Shown: positions 7,176 through 14,878, counted from the first letter of the stretch. The stretch: 34,861 nt of DNA from Pseudomonas sp. 21 (GCF_000955805.1 NZ_JYOA01000003.1:364282-399142), one strand, 5' to 3'. Program-made: numbers and translations. The notes: generated by a model from the sequence alone, not told the origin.

Positions 7176-7552
7176 TGCCGCTGCTCCGGCGTGGGTGGCT
7201 GGTGATCCTGCCGGGCCTGGTGCTCGGCGGGAGCTGCCTTGCTGGCGACACGCTCATCGAGTCCCAGCGTTCCACCGCCACCACCCACGGGCTTTACGAA
7301 ATCGACCAGGCAGCCCGCGCCTTCATCGCCTCCGAGAATGCTCGCCTGCGGGCGAACTGGACGGTTGCCGATCCCAATCCGAAGATTCTTGTCGCGCGCT
7401 GCACGGTGCCGCTGGACAGCCGCTGGGGCGAGATTCGCCTGTTCGCGCCGGATGGGCGCGAGCTTGTGCGCAAGGTTGTGGAAGTCGTTTGCGCCAAGCC
7501 GGTCAGCGGCGAGAGCTGGACGATTACGCTGCGCGTTTCCCACGCCACCTGA
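7175..7552 (+). CDS. Small hypothetical exported protein
   Basis: The ATG overlaps the stop of ung. The product has 125 residues. MPLLRRGW followed by the hydrophobic LVILPGLVLGG is a signal-type N-terminus, with cleavage likely near CLAG before DTLIESQ. The cysteine at about 20 lacks a convincing lipobox, so I favour a soluble periplasmic protein over a lipoprotein. The mature part (LYEIDQAARAFIASENARLRANW, ILVARCTVPLDSRW, VRKVVEVVCAKPV) has two cysteines that could form a disulfide. I do not recognise a domain. The overlap suggests co-transcription with ung but not a repair role, because the protein is exported. Confidence 0.75.
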   Translation: MPLLRRGWLVILPGLVLGGSCLAGDTLIESQRSTATTHGLYEIDQAARAFIASENARLRANWTVADPNPKILVARCTVPLDSRWGEIRLFAPDGRELVRKVVEVVCAKPVSGESWTITLRVSHAT

Positions 7553-7559
7553 CTCAGTC

Positions 7560-7589
7560 AAAAAAAGAGGCCCGCACGAAGGCGGGCCT
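7560..7589 (-). terminator. Rho-independent terminator of the tct operon
   Basis: An 8-bp perfect stem (AGGCCCGC at 7568-7575 with GCGGGCCT at 7582-7589) encloses a six-base loop. Read on the minus strand it is followed by seven T residues (7566-7560). It lies downstream of tctA. The U-tract is on the minus-strand side only, so it mainly ends the transporter transcript. Confidence 0.9.
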
Positions 7590-7631
7590 TGAAAGTCGCC
7601 GCGCGTCTCGACGCGGCGAGCGTGGTTGCTT

Positions 7632-9152
7632 TTACGCGGCGTCAGCCAGCGCCTCGCGGGAGCGGCGGGCGCGTTTGCGCCAGGCGCGGACCAGCGGCAG
7701 GCCGAGCATCAGCGCGACCAGCGCCCAGGTGCCGATGGCGATGGGGCTGGACCAGAGGATGCCCAGTTCGCCGTTGGAGATGGACAGCGCGCGGCGCAGG
7801 TTCTGCTCCATCAGCCCGCCGAGGATGAAGCCCAGCAGCAGCGGCGAGAGCGGGAAGTCCAGTTTGCGCAGGATGTAGCCGAGGATGCCGATGGCGACCA
7901 TCAGGAACAGGTCGAAGGTGGTGGCGTGCACGGCGTAGACGCCGATCGCGGTGATGATCGCGATGCCCGGCACCAGCGCCCAGTTCGGCACCGAGAGGAT
8001 GCGGGTGAACACCCGGACCATCGGCACGTTGAGGATGATCAGCATGACGTTGGCGATGAACAGCGAGGCGATCAGGCCCCAGACGATGTTCGGCTGCTCC
8101 TGGAACAGCAGCGGGCCGGGGGTGATGTTGTACAGGCTGAGCGCGCCGATCATCACCGCCGTGGTGCCCGAGCCGGGGACGCCGAGGGTCAGCATCGGCA
8201 CCAGGGCGCCGCAGGCGGAGGCGCCGATGGCGGTTTCCGGGGCGGCCAGGCCGCGCAGGTCGCCCTTGCCGAACTTGCCCGATTCGCCGGCCATTTTCTT
8301 CTCGGTCATGTAGGCCACGGCGCTGGCCAGGGTCGCACCGGCGCCGGGCAGCACGCCCATGATGAAGCCGAGCAGGCCGCAGCGCAGGTTGACCACCGCC
8401 ACCGAGGCGGCTTCCCTGGCGTTGAACAGCATGCGTCCGCTGGCCTCGACCATCTTGTGGCCGTGGTGGGTCTTCTCCAGCAGCAGGAGGATTTCGCTGA
8501 CCGAGAACAGGCCCAGTACCAGCACGACGAACTGGATGCCGTCGGAGACGTGGATGTTGTCGAAGGTGAAGCGGTACACGCCGCTGTTGGCGTCGATGCC
8601 GACGCTGGAGAGGAACAGCCCGAGCAGCGCCGCCAGCAGTGTCTTCAGCGGCCGGTCGCCGGCCAGCCCGCCCAAGGCGACGATGGCGAAGACCATCAGC
8701 ACGAAGTATTCCGCCGGGCCGAAGGCGATCGCCCATTTCGCCAGCAACGGGGCGAACAGCACCATGCCGCAGGTGGCGATGAAGGCGCCGATGAACGAGC
8801 TCCAGGCCGACAGCGACAGCGCCACGCCGGCCAGGCCGTTGCGGGCCATGGGGTAGCCGTCGAGGGTGGTCATCACGGTGGACGCTTCGCCGGGGATGTT
8901 CAGCAGGATCGAGGAAATCCGTCCGCCGTACTCGCAGCCCAGGTACACGGCGGCCAGCAGGATCAGCGCCGATTCCGGCGGCAGGCCCAGGGCGAAGGCG
9001 ACCGGGATCAGCAGGGCCACGCCGTTGATCGGGCCCAGGCCCGGCAGCAGGCCGACGACGGTGCCGATCAGGGTGCCGATCAGTGCGGTGATCAGGTTGT
9101 ACGGGGTCAGGGCGACGCCGAAGCCCTGGCCGAGGTAGCTCAATGTTTCCAT
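7632..9152 (-). CDS. tctA: Tripartite tricarboxylate transporter, large membrane subunit TctA
   Basis: The 506-residue integral membrane protein has the TctA family pattern: a conserved glycine-rich N-terminal block (GTLIGTVVGLLPGLGPINGVALLIP), ALILLAAVYLGCEYGGRISSILLNIPGE, and a second block GVLPGAGATLASAVAYMTEKK plus LTLGVPGSGTTAVMIGAL, with about a dozen membrane helices. It forms the channel of a sodium- or proton-driven importer that works with TctB and the periplasmic TctC. Neighbouring opdH and tctDE indicate tricarboxylates (citrate or cis-aconitate) as cargo. It is the last gene of the minus-strand operon, ten bases after tctB, and is followed by a strong terminator. Codon use looks like its neighbours. 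Confidence 0.95.
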   Translation of the reverse strand: METLSYLGQGFGVALTPYNLITALIGTLIGTVVGLLPGLGPINGVALLIPVAFALGLPPESALILLAAVYLGCEYGGRISSILLNIPGEASTVMTTLDGYPMARNGLAGVALSLSAWSSFIGAFIATCGMVLFAPLLAKWAIAFGPAEYFVLMVFAIVALGGLAGDRPLKTLLAALLGLFLSSVGIDANSGVYRFTFDNIHVSDGIQFVVLVLGLFSVSEILLLLEKTHHGHKMVEASGRMLFNAREAASVAVVNLRCGLLGFIMGVLPGAGATLASAVAYMTEKKMAGESGKFGKGDLRGLAAPETAIGASACGALVPMLTLGVPGSGTTAVMIGALSLYNITPGPLLFQEQPNIVWGLIASLFIANVMLIILNVPMVRVFTRILSVPNWALVPGIAIITAIGVYAVHATTFDLFLMVAIGILGYILRKLDFPLSPLLLGFILGGLMEQNLRRALSISNGELGILWSSPIAIGTWALVALMLGLPLVRAWRKRARRSREALADAA

Positions 9153-9162
9153 GACGGTTTCC

Positions 9163-9630
9163 TCAGAGCAGGGGGTCGAGGATGCCCAGCGGCAGCGGGA
9201 CGTCCAGGGTGCGGTCGAACAGCAGGTAGAGGCCGATGGCGAGCAGCGTGGCGGTGACCACGCTGGCGAGCGGGCGGCCGCCGTAGATCAGCGCGATGAA
9301 GGTGCCGACCAGGGCGCTGGCCGGGATGAAGCCGAGCGGCTCGAACAGGCCGGCATAGACCGCCAGCAGGACGACGCAGAGCACCACCTTGCCCAGCAGC
9401 GCGCCTTCCAGCGCGGGCTCGTCGTCCTCGCGCTTGATCGGCGTGGGCCGCACGATCAGCCAGGCCAGGCCGGCGGCCATCAGGCCCAGGCAGAGCAGCG
9501 GATAGGCGCGCGGGCCGACCGGTTCATAAGAGAAGGGCGCCTGCAGTTGCCAGGCGATCAGGGCGAAGGCGACGCAGGCGAACAGCCAGGCGCCGGCGAA
9601 CAGCCGCTGGAAGAGGCTGGTACGGGACAT
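9163..9630 (-). CDS. tctB: Tripartite tricarboxylate transporter, small membrane subunit TctB
   Basis: A 155-residue, four-helix membrane protein, the usual size and shape of TctB, the poorly conserved small subunit that partners TctA. Hydrophobic segments are visible near LFAGAWLFACVAFALIAW, LLCLGLMAAGLAWLIV, VVLCVVLLAVYAGLFEPLGFIPASALVGTFIAL and VVTATLLAIGLYLLF. The motif LGFIPAS is common in the family. The ATG at 9630 has GGAG about six bases upstream. It lies between tctC and tctA on the same strand, which supports the assignment more than sequence alone. An 11-bp hairpin separates it from tctC. Confidence 0.9.
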   Translation of the reverse strand: MSRTSLFQRLFAGAWLFACVAFALIAWQLQAPFSYEPVGPRAYPLLCLGLMAAGLAWLIVRPTPIKREDDEPALEGALLGKVVLCVVLLAVYAGLFEPLGFIPASALVGTFIALIYGGRPLASVVTATLLAIGLYLLFDRTLDVPLPLGILDPLL

Positions 9631-9643
9631 GGGGAGTCTCCTT

Positions 9644-9668
9644 GCGCCGCCTTCGCTGAAGGCGGCGC
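9644..9668 (-). other. Intercistronic stem-loop between tctC and tctB
   Basis: GCGCCGCCTTC (9644-9654) and GAAGGCGGCGC (9658-9668) form a perfect 11-bp stem with a three-base loop, twelve bases past the tctC stop. No U-tract follows, so it is probably not a full terminator. It is well placed to protect the tctC end of the transcript or reduce read-through into tctB-tctA. Confidence 0.75.
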
Positions 9669-9679
9669 CACACGGGGCG

Positions 9680-10657
9680 TTACTGGATGAGGCCGAACTC
9701 GCGGGCCAGCTGCTTGTACTGGGCGACCTGCTGCTTCACGTAGGCGTCCAGCTCCGGGCCGGTCATGGCGAAGGGGAACAGCTCGCGCTGGTCGCGCAAC
9801 TTGGCGAAGTCTTCCGAGGCCAGCAGCTTGTCGAAGGAGGCCTTCCAGAACTGGTAGTCCTCGTCGCTCACCTTCGGCCCGACGTAGAAGCCGCGCACCA
9901 CCGGCCAGACGATGTCGAAGCCCTGCTCCTTGGCGGTGGGGATGTCGGCCATGCCTTCATCCTTCAGACGCTCCTCGGAGAACACCGCGAGGATGCGCAT
10001 CTTGCCGGCGCGGATGTGCGGCATGGAGTCGGAGATGTCCGTGCTGCCGACCTGGATGTGCCCGCCCAGCAGCGCCGTGGCGATCTCGCCGCCGCCTTCC
10101 AGGGCGACGTAACGCAGCTGCTTCGGATCGATGCCGGCGGCCTTGGCGATCAGCGCGGTCTGCATCCAGTCCTGGCTGCCGACGGTGCCGCCGGAGCCGA
10201 TCACCACCTTGCCCGGGTCGGCCTTCAGCGCGGCGACCAGGTCACCGAGGTTCTTGTACGGCGAGTCGCTGGGGACCGCGATGGCGCCGTAGCTGGTGCC
10301 GACGGCCGCCAGCCACTTCACGGCGTTCTCGTCGAAGCGGCCGAACTTGCCCTGGGCCAGGTTCAGCAGCGAGCCGCTGGAGAAGGCGGTGATGGTGTTG
10401 CCATCGGCCGGGCGCTGGGCGACCACCGCGTTGTAGGCCACGGCGCCGACACCGCCGGGCATGTAGGTGACGCGCATCGGCCTGGTCAGCAGCTTCTCGT
10501 CCACCAGGGCGCTCTGCGCCAGCTTGCAGGTGAGGTCGAAGCCGCCGCCGGGGGAGGCCGGGGCGATACATTCCGGGCGCTTGGGCTCGGCCATCAGTTG
10601 GCTGGCGGCGAGCAGGGTGGCGCCGGCCAGGGTCAGGTTGCGCAGGACGGTGGACAT
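9680..10657 (-). CDS. tctC: Tripartite tricarboxylate transporter, periplasmic binding protein TctC
   Basis: A 325-residue extracytoplasmic receptor of the Bug/TctC family. The signal peptide (MSTVLRNLTLAGATLLAASQ) ends with LMA before E24. The mature protein opens with CIAPASPGGGFDLTCKL, the family's ligand-loop region. Other typical stretches are MRVTYMPGGVGAVAYN, IGSGGTVGSQDW and VRGFYVGPKVSDEDYQFW. It captures the tricarboxylate in the periplasm and delivers it to TctAB. It is placed first among the three transporter genes, as expected for the component needed in excess. The ATG at 10657 has GAGG at 10667-10670, with a Crc-type motif directly before it. The porin gene opdH lies just upstream in the same direction. 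Confidence 0.95.
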   Translation of the reverse strand: MSTVLRNLTLAGATLLAASQLMAEPKRPECIAPASPGGGFDLTCKLAQSALVDEKLLTRPMRVTYMPGGVGAVAYNAVVAQRPADGNTITAFSSGSLLNLAQGKFGRFDENAVKWLAAVGTSYGAIAVPSDSPYKNLGDLVAALKADPGKVVIGSGGTVGSQDWMQTALIAKAAGIDPKQLRYVALEGGGEIATALLGGHIQVGSTDISDSMPHIRAGKMRILAVFSEERLKDEGMADIPTAKEQGFDIVWPVVRGFYVGPKVSDEDYQFWKASFDKLLASEDFAKLRDQRELFPFAMTGPELDAYVKQQVAQYKQLAREFGLIQ

Positions 10658-10670
10658 GGTGCGATTCCTC

Positions 10671-10684
10671 TCTTGTTGTTGTCG
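10671..10684 (-). promoter_or_regulatory. Hfq/Crc-type CA motif upstream of tctC
   Basis: The minus strand reads CGACAACAACAAGA, containing AACAACAA (10680-10673), immediately before the GAGG ribosome site. The same 14 bases occur before opdH at 11990-12003. This is the Hfq/Crc recognition pattern of Pseudomonas catabolite repression. Confidence 0.68.
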
Positions 10685-10686
10685 GT

Positions 10687-11976
10687 TTACCAGATCGCCA
10701 GGGAGTAGCTGAGGTAGATACGTGTCTCGTCGGCGTCCCGCGCGAAGCTCGAACGGTAGGTGGCGTTACGCACGCGCACTGCCACGTCCTTGAGCGGGCC
10801 GCTCTGGATCACGTACTTGATGTCGGTGTTGCGCTCCCATTCCTTGCCGTGACCGTCCATGCCGTTGATTTTGGCATTGTCACCGCTGATGTAGCGATTC
10901 ATCAGGGTCAGGCCGGGGATGCCGAGGCCGGCGAAGTCGTAGTCGTGGCGCACCTGCCAGGAGCGCTCGTCGGCCTCGGCGAAGTCGCCGACCTGGACGA
11001 AGTTGACGAGGTAGGGGTTGCTGCCGTCGATGTAGGGGAAGGCGCTGTCGCCGCTCATCTGCTGCCAGCCGAGGCTGAACTTGTTGGCGCCCAGGACGTA
11101 GCCGAGCAGGCCGTTGAAGGCGCGGTTGTCGATTTCGCCGCCGCGCGCCTCGCCCTGGTCGTCGCTGATGGCCAGGCGCACATCCGCGCTGAACTTGCCT
11201 GGGCCGAGCGGATAGCTGGCGAGCAGGCCGACGAAGTGCTGGCGGTAGACCTCGTCCAGCTGCGCGTAGTGGTAGCGGCCGGTGAGGTGGTCGGTGAACT
11301 GGTAGTCGCCGCCGGCCAGGTCGTAGTGCTTGCCCTCGGCGCTGCCGCCGGAGAAACGGCGGTTCTTGTTGTTCAGCGCCAGGTCGGTGTAGTCGGTGGA
11401 GTCGCGGTCCTTGACCTTCTCCAGGCGCCCGCCGGTGAAGTTCAGGCCCGGCAGGTCGGTGGAGTTGAGCAGGCCGCCCTCGAAGGTCTGCGGGAACAGG
11501 CGGCTGTCGTTGGGCTGCAGGGTGGGCAGGTCGGGGATCAGGCTGCCGATCTTCAACTCGGTCTCGGAGGCCTTGAACTTGGCGGTCAGGCCCAGCTTGC
11601 TGTACTCGTCGGCGGCGCGGCCGTCGTCATGGGTCGGCAGCAGGCCGGTGCCGGTGCGATCCGGCGAGGAGTCGAGCTTCAGGCCGAGCATGCCCATGGC
11701 GTCGAGGCCGACGCCGATGGTGCCGGGGGTGTAGCCGGACTGGAAATCGAGGATGAAGCCCTGCGCCCATTCTTCGCGCTTGGACTGGCCGGCGCCGTCA
11801 CGGAAATCACGGTTGAAGTAGATGTTCTGGGTGCTGAGCGTGGCGCTGCTGTCTTCGACGAAGCCGGCGGCATCGCATAGCGGGGCGACCCCGGCGAAAG
11901 CCAGCAGGGCGGGTGTCAGGCAGCGGGAGTTGGGCTTGGCAAAAGCCGGTGCAGCCAAAGGCTGGGCGGTGGGCAT
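10687..11976 (-). CDS. opdH: OprD-family outer-membrane porin OpdH (tricarboxylate uptake)
   Basis: The 429-residue protein has OprD-family features. The mature start AGFVEDSSATLSTQNIYFNRDFRDG closely follows the OprD/Opd opening. Alternating beta-strand patterns run throughout, with GGDYQFTDHLTGRYHYAQLDEVYRQHF, WQVRHDYDFAGLGIPGLTLMNRYISGDN, and a terminal aromatic residue (SYSLAIW). The N-terminal 35 residues are long for a signal peptide but end in a normal hydrophobic part (ALLAFAGVAPLCDA). The ATG at 11976 has GGAG at 11984-11987. OpdH of P. aeruginosa (PA0755) is a tricarboxylate-inducible porin next to tctCBA and tctDE, the same arrangement as here. It supplies the outer-membrane step for the substrate of TctABC. 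Only 29 bases separate it from tctC. Confidence 0.93.
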   Translation of the reverse strand: MPTAQPLAAPAFAKPNSRCLTPALLAFAGVAPLCDAAGFVEDSSATLSTQNIYFNRDFRDGAGQSKREEWAQGFILDFQSGYTPGTIGVGLDAMGMLGLKLDSSPDRTGTGLLPTHDDGRAADEYSKLGLTAKFKASETELKIGSLIPDLPTLQPNDSRLFPQTFEGGLLNSTDLPGLNFTGGRLEKVKDRDSTDYTDLALNNKNRRFSGGSAEGKHYDLAGGDYQFTDHLTGRYHYAQLDEVYRQHFVGLLASYPLGPGKFSADVRLAISDDQGEARGGEIDNRAFNGLLGYVLGANKFSLGWQQMSGDSAFPYIDGSNPYLVNFVQVGDFAEADERSWQVRHDYDFAGLGIPGLTLMNRYISGDNAKINGMDGHGKEWERNTDIKYVIQSGPLKDVAVRVRNATYRSSFARDADETRIYLSYSLAIW

Positions 11977-11989
11977 CTGTGGTCTCCGT

Positions 11990-12003
11990 TCTTGTTGTTG
12001 TCG
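11990..12003 (-). promoter_or_regulatory. Hfq/Crc-type CA motif upstream of opdH
   Basis: CGACAACAACAAGA on the minus strand, containing AACAACAA (11999-11992), lies just upstream of the GGAG ribosome site of opdH. It duplicates the tctC leader exactly over 14 bases. It is inferred to mediate Hfq/Crc repression. Confidence 0.68.
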
Positions 12004-12029
12004 CGAAAGGGCACCACGCCGCCTTTCGC
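12003..12029. promoter_or_regulatory. Inverted repeat in the opdH leader
   Basis: GCGAAAGG (12003-12010) and CCTTTCGC (12022-12029) are perfect 8-base inverted arms around 11 bases. They contain the same CTTTCGC heptamer as the direct repeats at 12145-12184. The repeat could be an RNA hairpin in the leader or a regulator half-site pair; sequence alone does not decide. Confidence 0.45.
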
Positions 12030-12144
12030 TCTGCTGACGGTCTTTGCCGTCGTCGAGTCCGCTGTTCCCGCCGTTGCGCCTGGGCAGTCGGCGCGAAAAA
12101 ATCGGGGTTGGGAGGCGGCTCGTTGGCGATGCTAACGGGCTAAG

Positions 12145-12184
12145 CTTTCGCCAGGCTTTCAGTCTCCTTTCGCAGTGATTTCAG
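12145..12184. promoter_or_regulatory. Direct repeats between opdH and tctD, possible TctD binding sites
   Basis: CTTTCGCCAGGCTTTCAG (12145-12162) recurs as CTTTCGCAGTGATTTCAG (12167-12184), matching at 14 of 18 positions with a 22-bp period. OmpR-type response regulators bind tandem half-sites with about this spacing. TctD is encoded 80 bp away and is expected to activate the divergent opdH-tct operon. Confidence 0.55.
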
Positions 12185-12262
12185 CGAATTTCCCCCATTC
12201 ACAGCGGCTCGCGGATGGGTAAACTGCCGGCCCGAACCTGTAGTCCGAAGGGGTAGTCCTAC

Positions 12263-12934
12263 GTGCGAATCCTCCTGGTTGAAGACCATCCGCAGCTTGG
12301 CGAGAGCGTTGCCCAGGCGCTCAAGGGCGCGGGTTGGACGGTGGACCTGCTGCAGGACGGCGTGGCTGCCGACCTGGCCCTGGCCAGCGAGGACTATGCG
12401 CTGGCCATCCTCGATGTCGGCCTGCCGCGGCTGGACGGCTTCCAGGTGCTGGCGCGCTTGCGCGAGCGCGGCAAGACCCTGCCGGTGCTGATGCTCACCG
12501 CCCGTGGCGAAGTGCGTGACCGCGTGCACGGGCTGAACCTGGGCGCCGACGATTACCTGGCTAAACCCTTCGAACTCACCGAGCTGGAAGCGCGGGTGAA
12601 GGCCCTGCTGCGCCGCAGTGTGCTCGGCGGCGAACAGCAGCAACGCTGTGGTGAGCTGGTCTACGACCTCGGCGCGCGGCGCTTCACCCTCGCCGAGCAG
12701 GCGATGAACCTGACTTCCCGCGAGCAGGCCGTGCTGGAGGCGCTGATCGCCCGTCCGGGACGGGTGATGAGCAAGGAGCAACTGGCGGCGCAGGTGTTCG
12801 GCCTGGACCAGGATGCCAGCGCGGACGCCATCGAGATCTACGTGCATCGCCTGCGCAAGAAGCTCGAGGGCAGCTCGGTGCGCATCGTCACCTTCCGCGG
12901 CCTGGGTTACCTGCTGGAAGCCCAGGATGGTTGA
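12263..12934 (+). CDS. tctD: Response regulator TctD (OmpR family)
   Basis: A 223-residue two-domain regulator. The receiver domain (1-115) has the acidic pocket ED at 7-8, the phosphoacceptor D51 in LAILDVGLPRLDG, T79 in MLTARGE and K101 in DYLAKPF. The C-terminal winged helix (about 125-220) ends in AIEIYVHRLRKKLEGSSVRIVTFRGLGYLLE, the OmpR/PhoB pattern. The start is a GTG at 12263 giving the normal MRILLVEDHPQLG opening; GAAGGGG lies about ten bases upstream. The gene overlaps tctE by eight bases and diverges from opdH. In P. aeruginosa the matching pair (PA0756-PA0757) is linked to tricarboxylate induction of opdH. Control of the transporter operon is inferred from that and from position. 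Confidence 0.95.
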   Translation: MRILLVEDHPQLGESVAQALKGAGWTVDLLQDGVAADLALASEDYALAILDVGLPRLDGFQVLARLRERGKTLPVLMLTARGEVRDRVHGLNLGADDYLAKPFELTELEARVKALLRRSVLGGEQQQRCGELVYDLGARRFTLAEQAMNLTSREQAVLEALIARPGRVMSKEQLAAQVFGLDQDASADAIEIYVHRLRKKLEGSSVRIVTFRGLGYLLEAQDG

Positions 12935-14333
12935 ACGGCGCTGGGGTTTTCCTGGCACGGGAAGCCTGCGCGGGCGGCTGCTCTGGCGCCTTGGCGGGCT
13001 GCTGCTGGTGCTGCTGCTGATCGGTAGCGCGGCCACTTACTGGCGCGCCCGGCACGCTGCCGACATAGCCTATGACCGCACCCTGCTGGCCTCCGCGCGG
13101 GACATCGCCGACGGGTTGTACGCCAGCGACGGCACCCTGCGCGCCAACGTGCCCTATGTGGCGCTGGACAGCTTCGAGTACGACAGCGCCGGGCGCATCT
13201 TCTACCAGGTGATCGACCCCCAGGGGAAAATGATCTCCGGCTACGAGAACCTGCCGGCGCCGCTGCCGACCACGCCGCGCACCGACGATTACCCGGCGCT
13301 GGCCAAGTTCTACGACGCCACCTACGAAGGGCAGGGTGTGCGGGTGGTCAGCCTGCTGCAGCCGGTGAGCCAGCCGACGGTTAACGGCATGGCGGAAATC
13401 CGCGTCGCCGAAACCATGGGCGCGCGGGAGCGACTGGCGCGCAACCTGCTCGCCGACACCTTGCTCAACCTGGCGCTGTCGGCCATCGCCGCGCTGATGA
13501 TGGTCTGGTACGCGGTCAGCGCCGGATTGCGCCCCCTGGACCGCCTGCGCGAGGCGGTGGAAGAGCGCCAACCGGACGACCTGCGGCCGTTGCCGGAAGT
13601 CCGCGTGCAGAAGGAGCTGCGCCCGCTGGTGGCGGCGCTCAACCACTTCACCGTGCGCCTGCGCGGGCTGTTCGACCGGCAGTCGCAGTTCATCGCTGAG
13701 GCGTCCCACGAACTGCGCACCCCGCTGGCGGCGCTCAAGGCGCGGCTGGAGCTGGGCCTGCGAGAGCAGGACCCGCAGCAATGGCGTGCGACGCTGGCCG
13801 AGGCCGTGCAGAACACCGACCGGGTGACCGGGTTGGCCAACCAGCTGCTGTCGCTGGCGCGCGTGGAAAGCGGTGCCCGCGCCATCGCCGAAGGCGCGGG
13901 GGAACGTATCGAGCTGGCCCAGCTGGCCCGCGAGCTCGGCCTGGCGCTGGCGCCGCTGGCGTATTCGCGCGGTGTGTCGCTGGCGCTGGAGGCGGACGAT
14001 CCGGCCTGGGTGAAGGGCGATCCGATGTTGCTCAACGAACTGCTCAGCAACCTGGTGGACAACGCCATCGCCCACGCCCCGGCGGACGGCAACGTCATCA
14101 TCCGCGTGCGCTCGCCGGCAGAACTGGAGGTCGAGGACGACGGCCCCGGCATCCCGCCCGAGGAGCGCGACAAGGTGTTCCGCCGCTTCTACCGCCGCCG
14201 CCAGCAGGGCACCGGCCTGGGCCTGGCCATCGTCGGCGAGATCTGCAGCGCCCACCGTGCCCGCATCGAGTTGGGCCAGGGCGAGCTGGGCGGGCTGCTG
14301 GTGCGGGTGACCTTCCCGGCGGAAAACGCCTGA
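12927..14333 (+). CDS. tctE: Sensor histidine kinase TctE
   Basis: The 468-residue inner-membrane kinase starts at the ATG inside the tctD stop region. A first membrane helix (about 19-40, LWRLGGLLLVLLLIGSAATYW) is followed by a periplasmic sensor domain of roughly 130 residues, then a second helix (LLNLALSAIAALMMVWYAV), a short HAMP-like linker (GLRPLDRLREAV), the H-box ASHELRTPL with H261, the N-box LLNELLSNLVDNAIAHA, and the G-boxes EDDGPGIP and GTGLGLAIV. The overall plan is that of the TctE/QseC group. It should sense extracellular tricarboxylates and phosphorylate TctD. Longer in-frame starts upstream lie inside tctD and are rejected. A stem-loop follows eleven bases after the stop. Confidence 0.94.
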   Translation: MVERRWGFPGTGSLRGRLLWRLGGLLLVLLLIGSAATYWRARHAADIAYDRTLLASARDIADGLYASDGTLRANVPYVALDSFEYDSAGRIFYQVIDPQGKMISGYENLPAPLPTTPRTDDYPALAKFYDATYEGQGVRVVSLLQPVSQPTVNGMAEIRVAETMGARERLARNLLADTLLNLALSAIAALMMVWYAVSAGLRPLDRLREAVEERQPDDLRPLPEVRVQKELRPLVAALNHFTVRLRGLFDRQSQFIAEASHELRTPLAALKARLELGLREQDPQQWRATLAEAVQNTDRVTGLANQLLSLARVESGARAIAEGAGERIELAQLARELGLALAPLAYSRGVSLALEADDPAWVKGDPMLLNELLSNLVDNAIAHAPADGNVIIRVRSPAELEVEDDGPGIPPEERDKVFRRFYRRRQQGTGLGLAIVGEICSAHRARIELGQGELGGLLVRVTFPAENA

Positions 14334-14344
14334 GCCAGAAACAC

Positions 14345-14370
14345 GAAACCCGCCGATCAAGGCGGGTTTC
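14345..14370 (+). terminator. Probable terminator after tctE
   Basis: GAAACCCGCC (14345-14354) pairs with GGCGGGTTTC (14361-14370) over ten bases around a six-base loop. The only U-run is the TTT inside the right arm, so termination may be partial. It lies eleven bases past the tctE stop. Confidence 0.72.
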
Positions 14371-14384
14371 GGTGTGGGGCGTGG

Positions 14385-14850
14385 CCCTCTCCCTAACCCT
14401 AACCCTCTCTCTGAAGGGAGAGGGGACTGTCCCGAGTGCTTGGAAAACCAGGTGCTCGCCGGCTGACTCTGCTATCGCCTCGATACGCCGAACGGCTCCC
14501 TCTCCCTAACCCTCTCCCTGAAGGGAGAGGGGACTGTCCCGAGCGCTTGGAAAGCCAGGTGCTCGCCGGCTGACTCTGCTATCGCCTCGATACGCCGACC
14601 GGCTCCCTCTCCCTAACCCTCTCCGTGAAGGGAGAGGGGACTGTCCCGAGCGCCTGGAAAGCTAGGTGCTTGCCGGCTGACTCTGCTATCGCCTCGATAC
14701 GCCGACCGGCTCCCTCTCCCTAACCCTCTCCCTGAAGGAGAGGGGACTGTCCCGAGTGCTTGGAAAGCTAGGTGCTCGCCGGCTGACTCTGCTATCGCCT
14801 CGATACGCCGAACGGCTCCCTCTCCCTTCAGGGAGAGGGCGGGGGAGAGG
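14385..14850. repeat. Four tandem copies of a ~107-bp intergenic repeat plus a partial fifth
   Basis: The units are 14385-14497, 14498-14604, 14605-14711 and 14712-14817 (113, 107, 107 and 106 bp), followed by a partial copy from 14818 in which the first hairpin is compressed. Each unit begins with CCCTCTCCCTAACCCTCTCC, forms a hairpin through CTGAAGGGAGAGGGGA, then carries GACTGTCCCGAG and a conserved tail ending GCCTCGATACGCCGA. Copies differ by only a few substitutions. The region has no credible gene; a 98-codon minus-strand frame through it merely repeats one peptide. Confidence 0.93.
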
Positions 14851-14878
14851 GAGGGCACGGCACGGAATTGCCTGAGGC

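Noticed and set aside
7626..9257. 543-codon plus-strand frame opposite tctA
   Set aside because: It is rich in Gln, His, Asp and Gly repeats and is exactly antisense to TctA, which has clear family motifs. It has no independent support.
14385..14850. CRISPR array
   Set aside because: The repeats are directly joined units of about 107 bp with conserved sequence throughout, not short repeats with variable spacers, and no cas genes are present.
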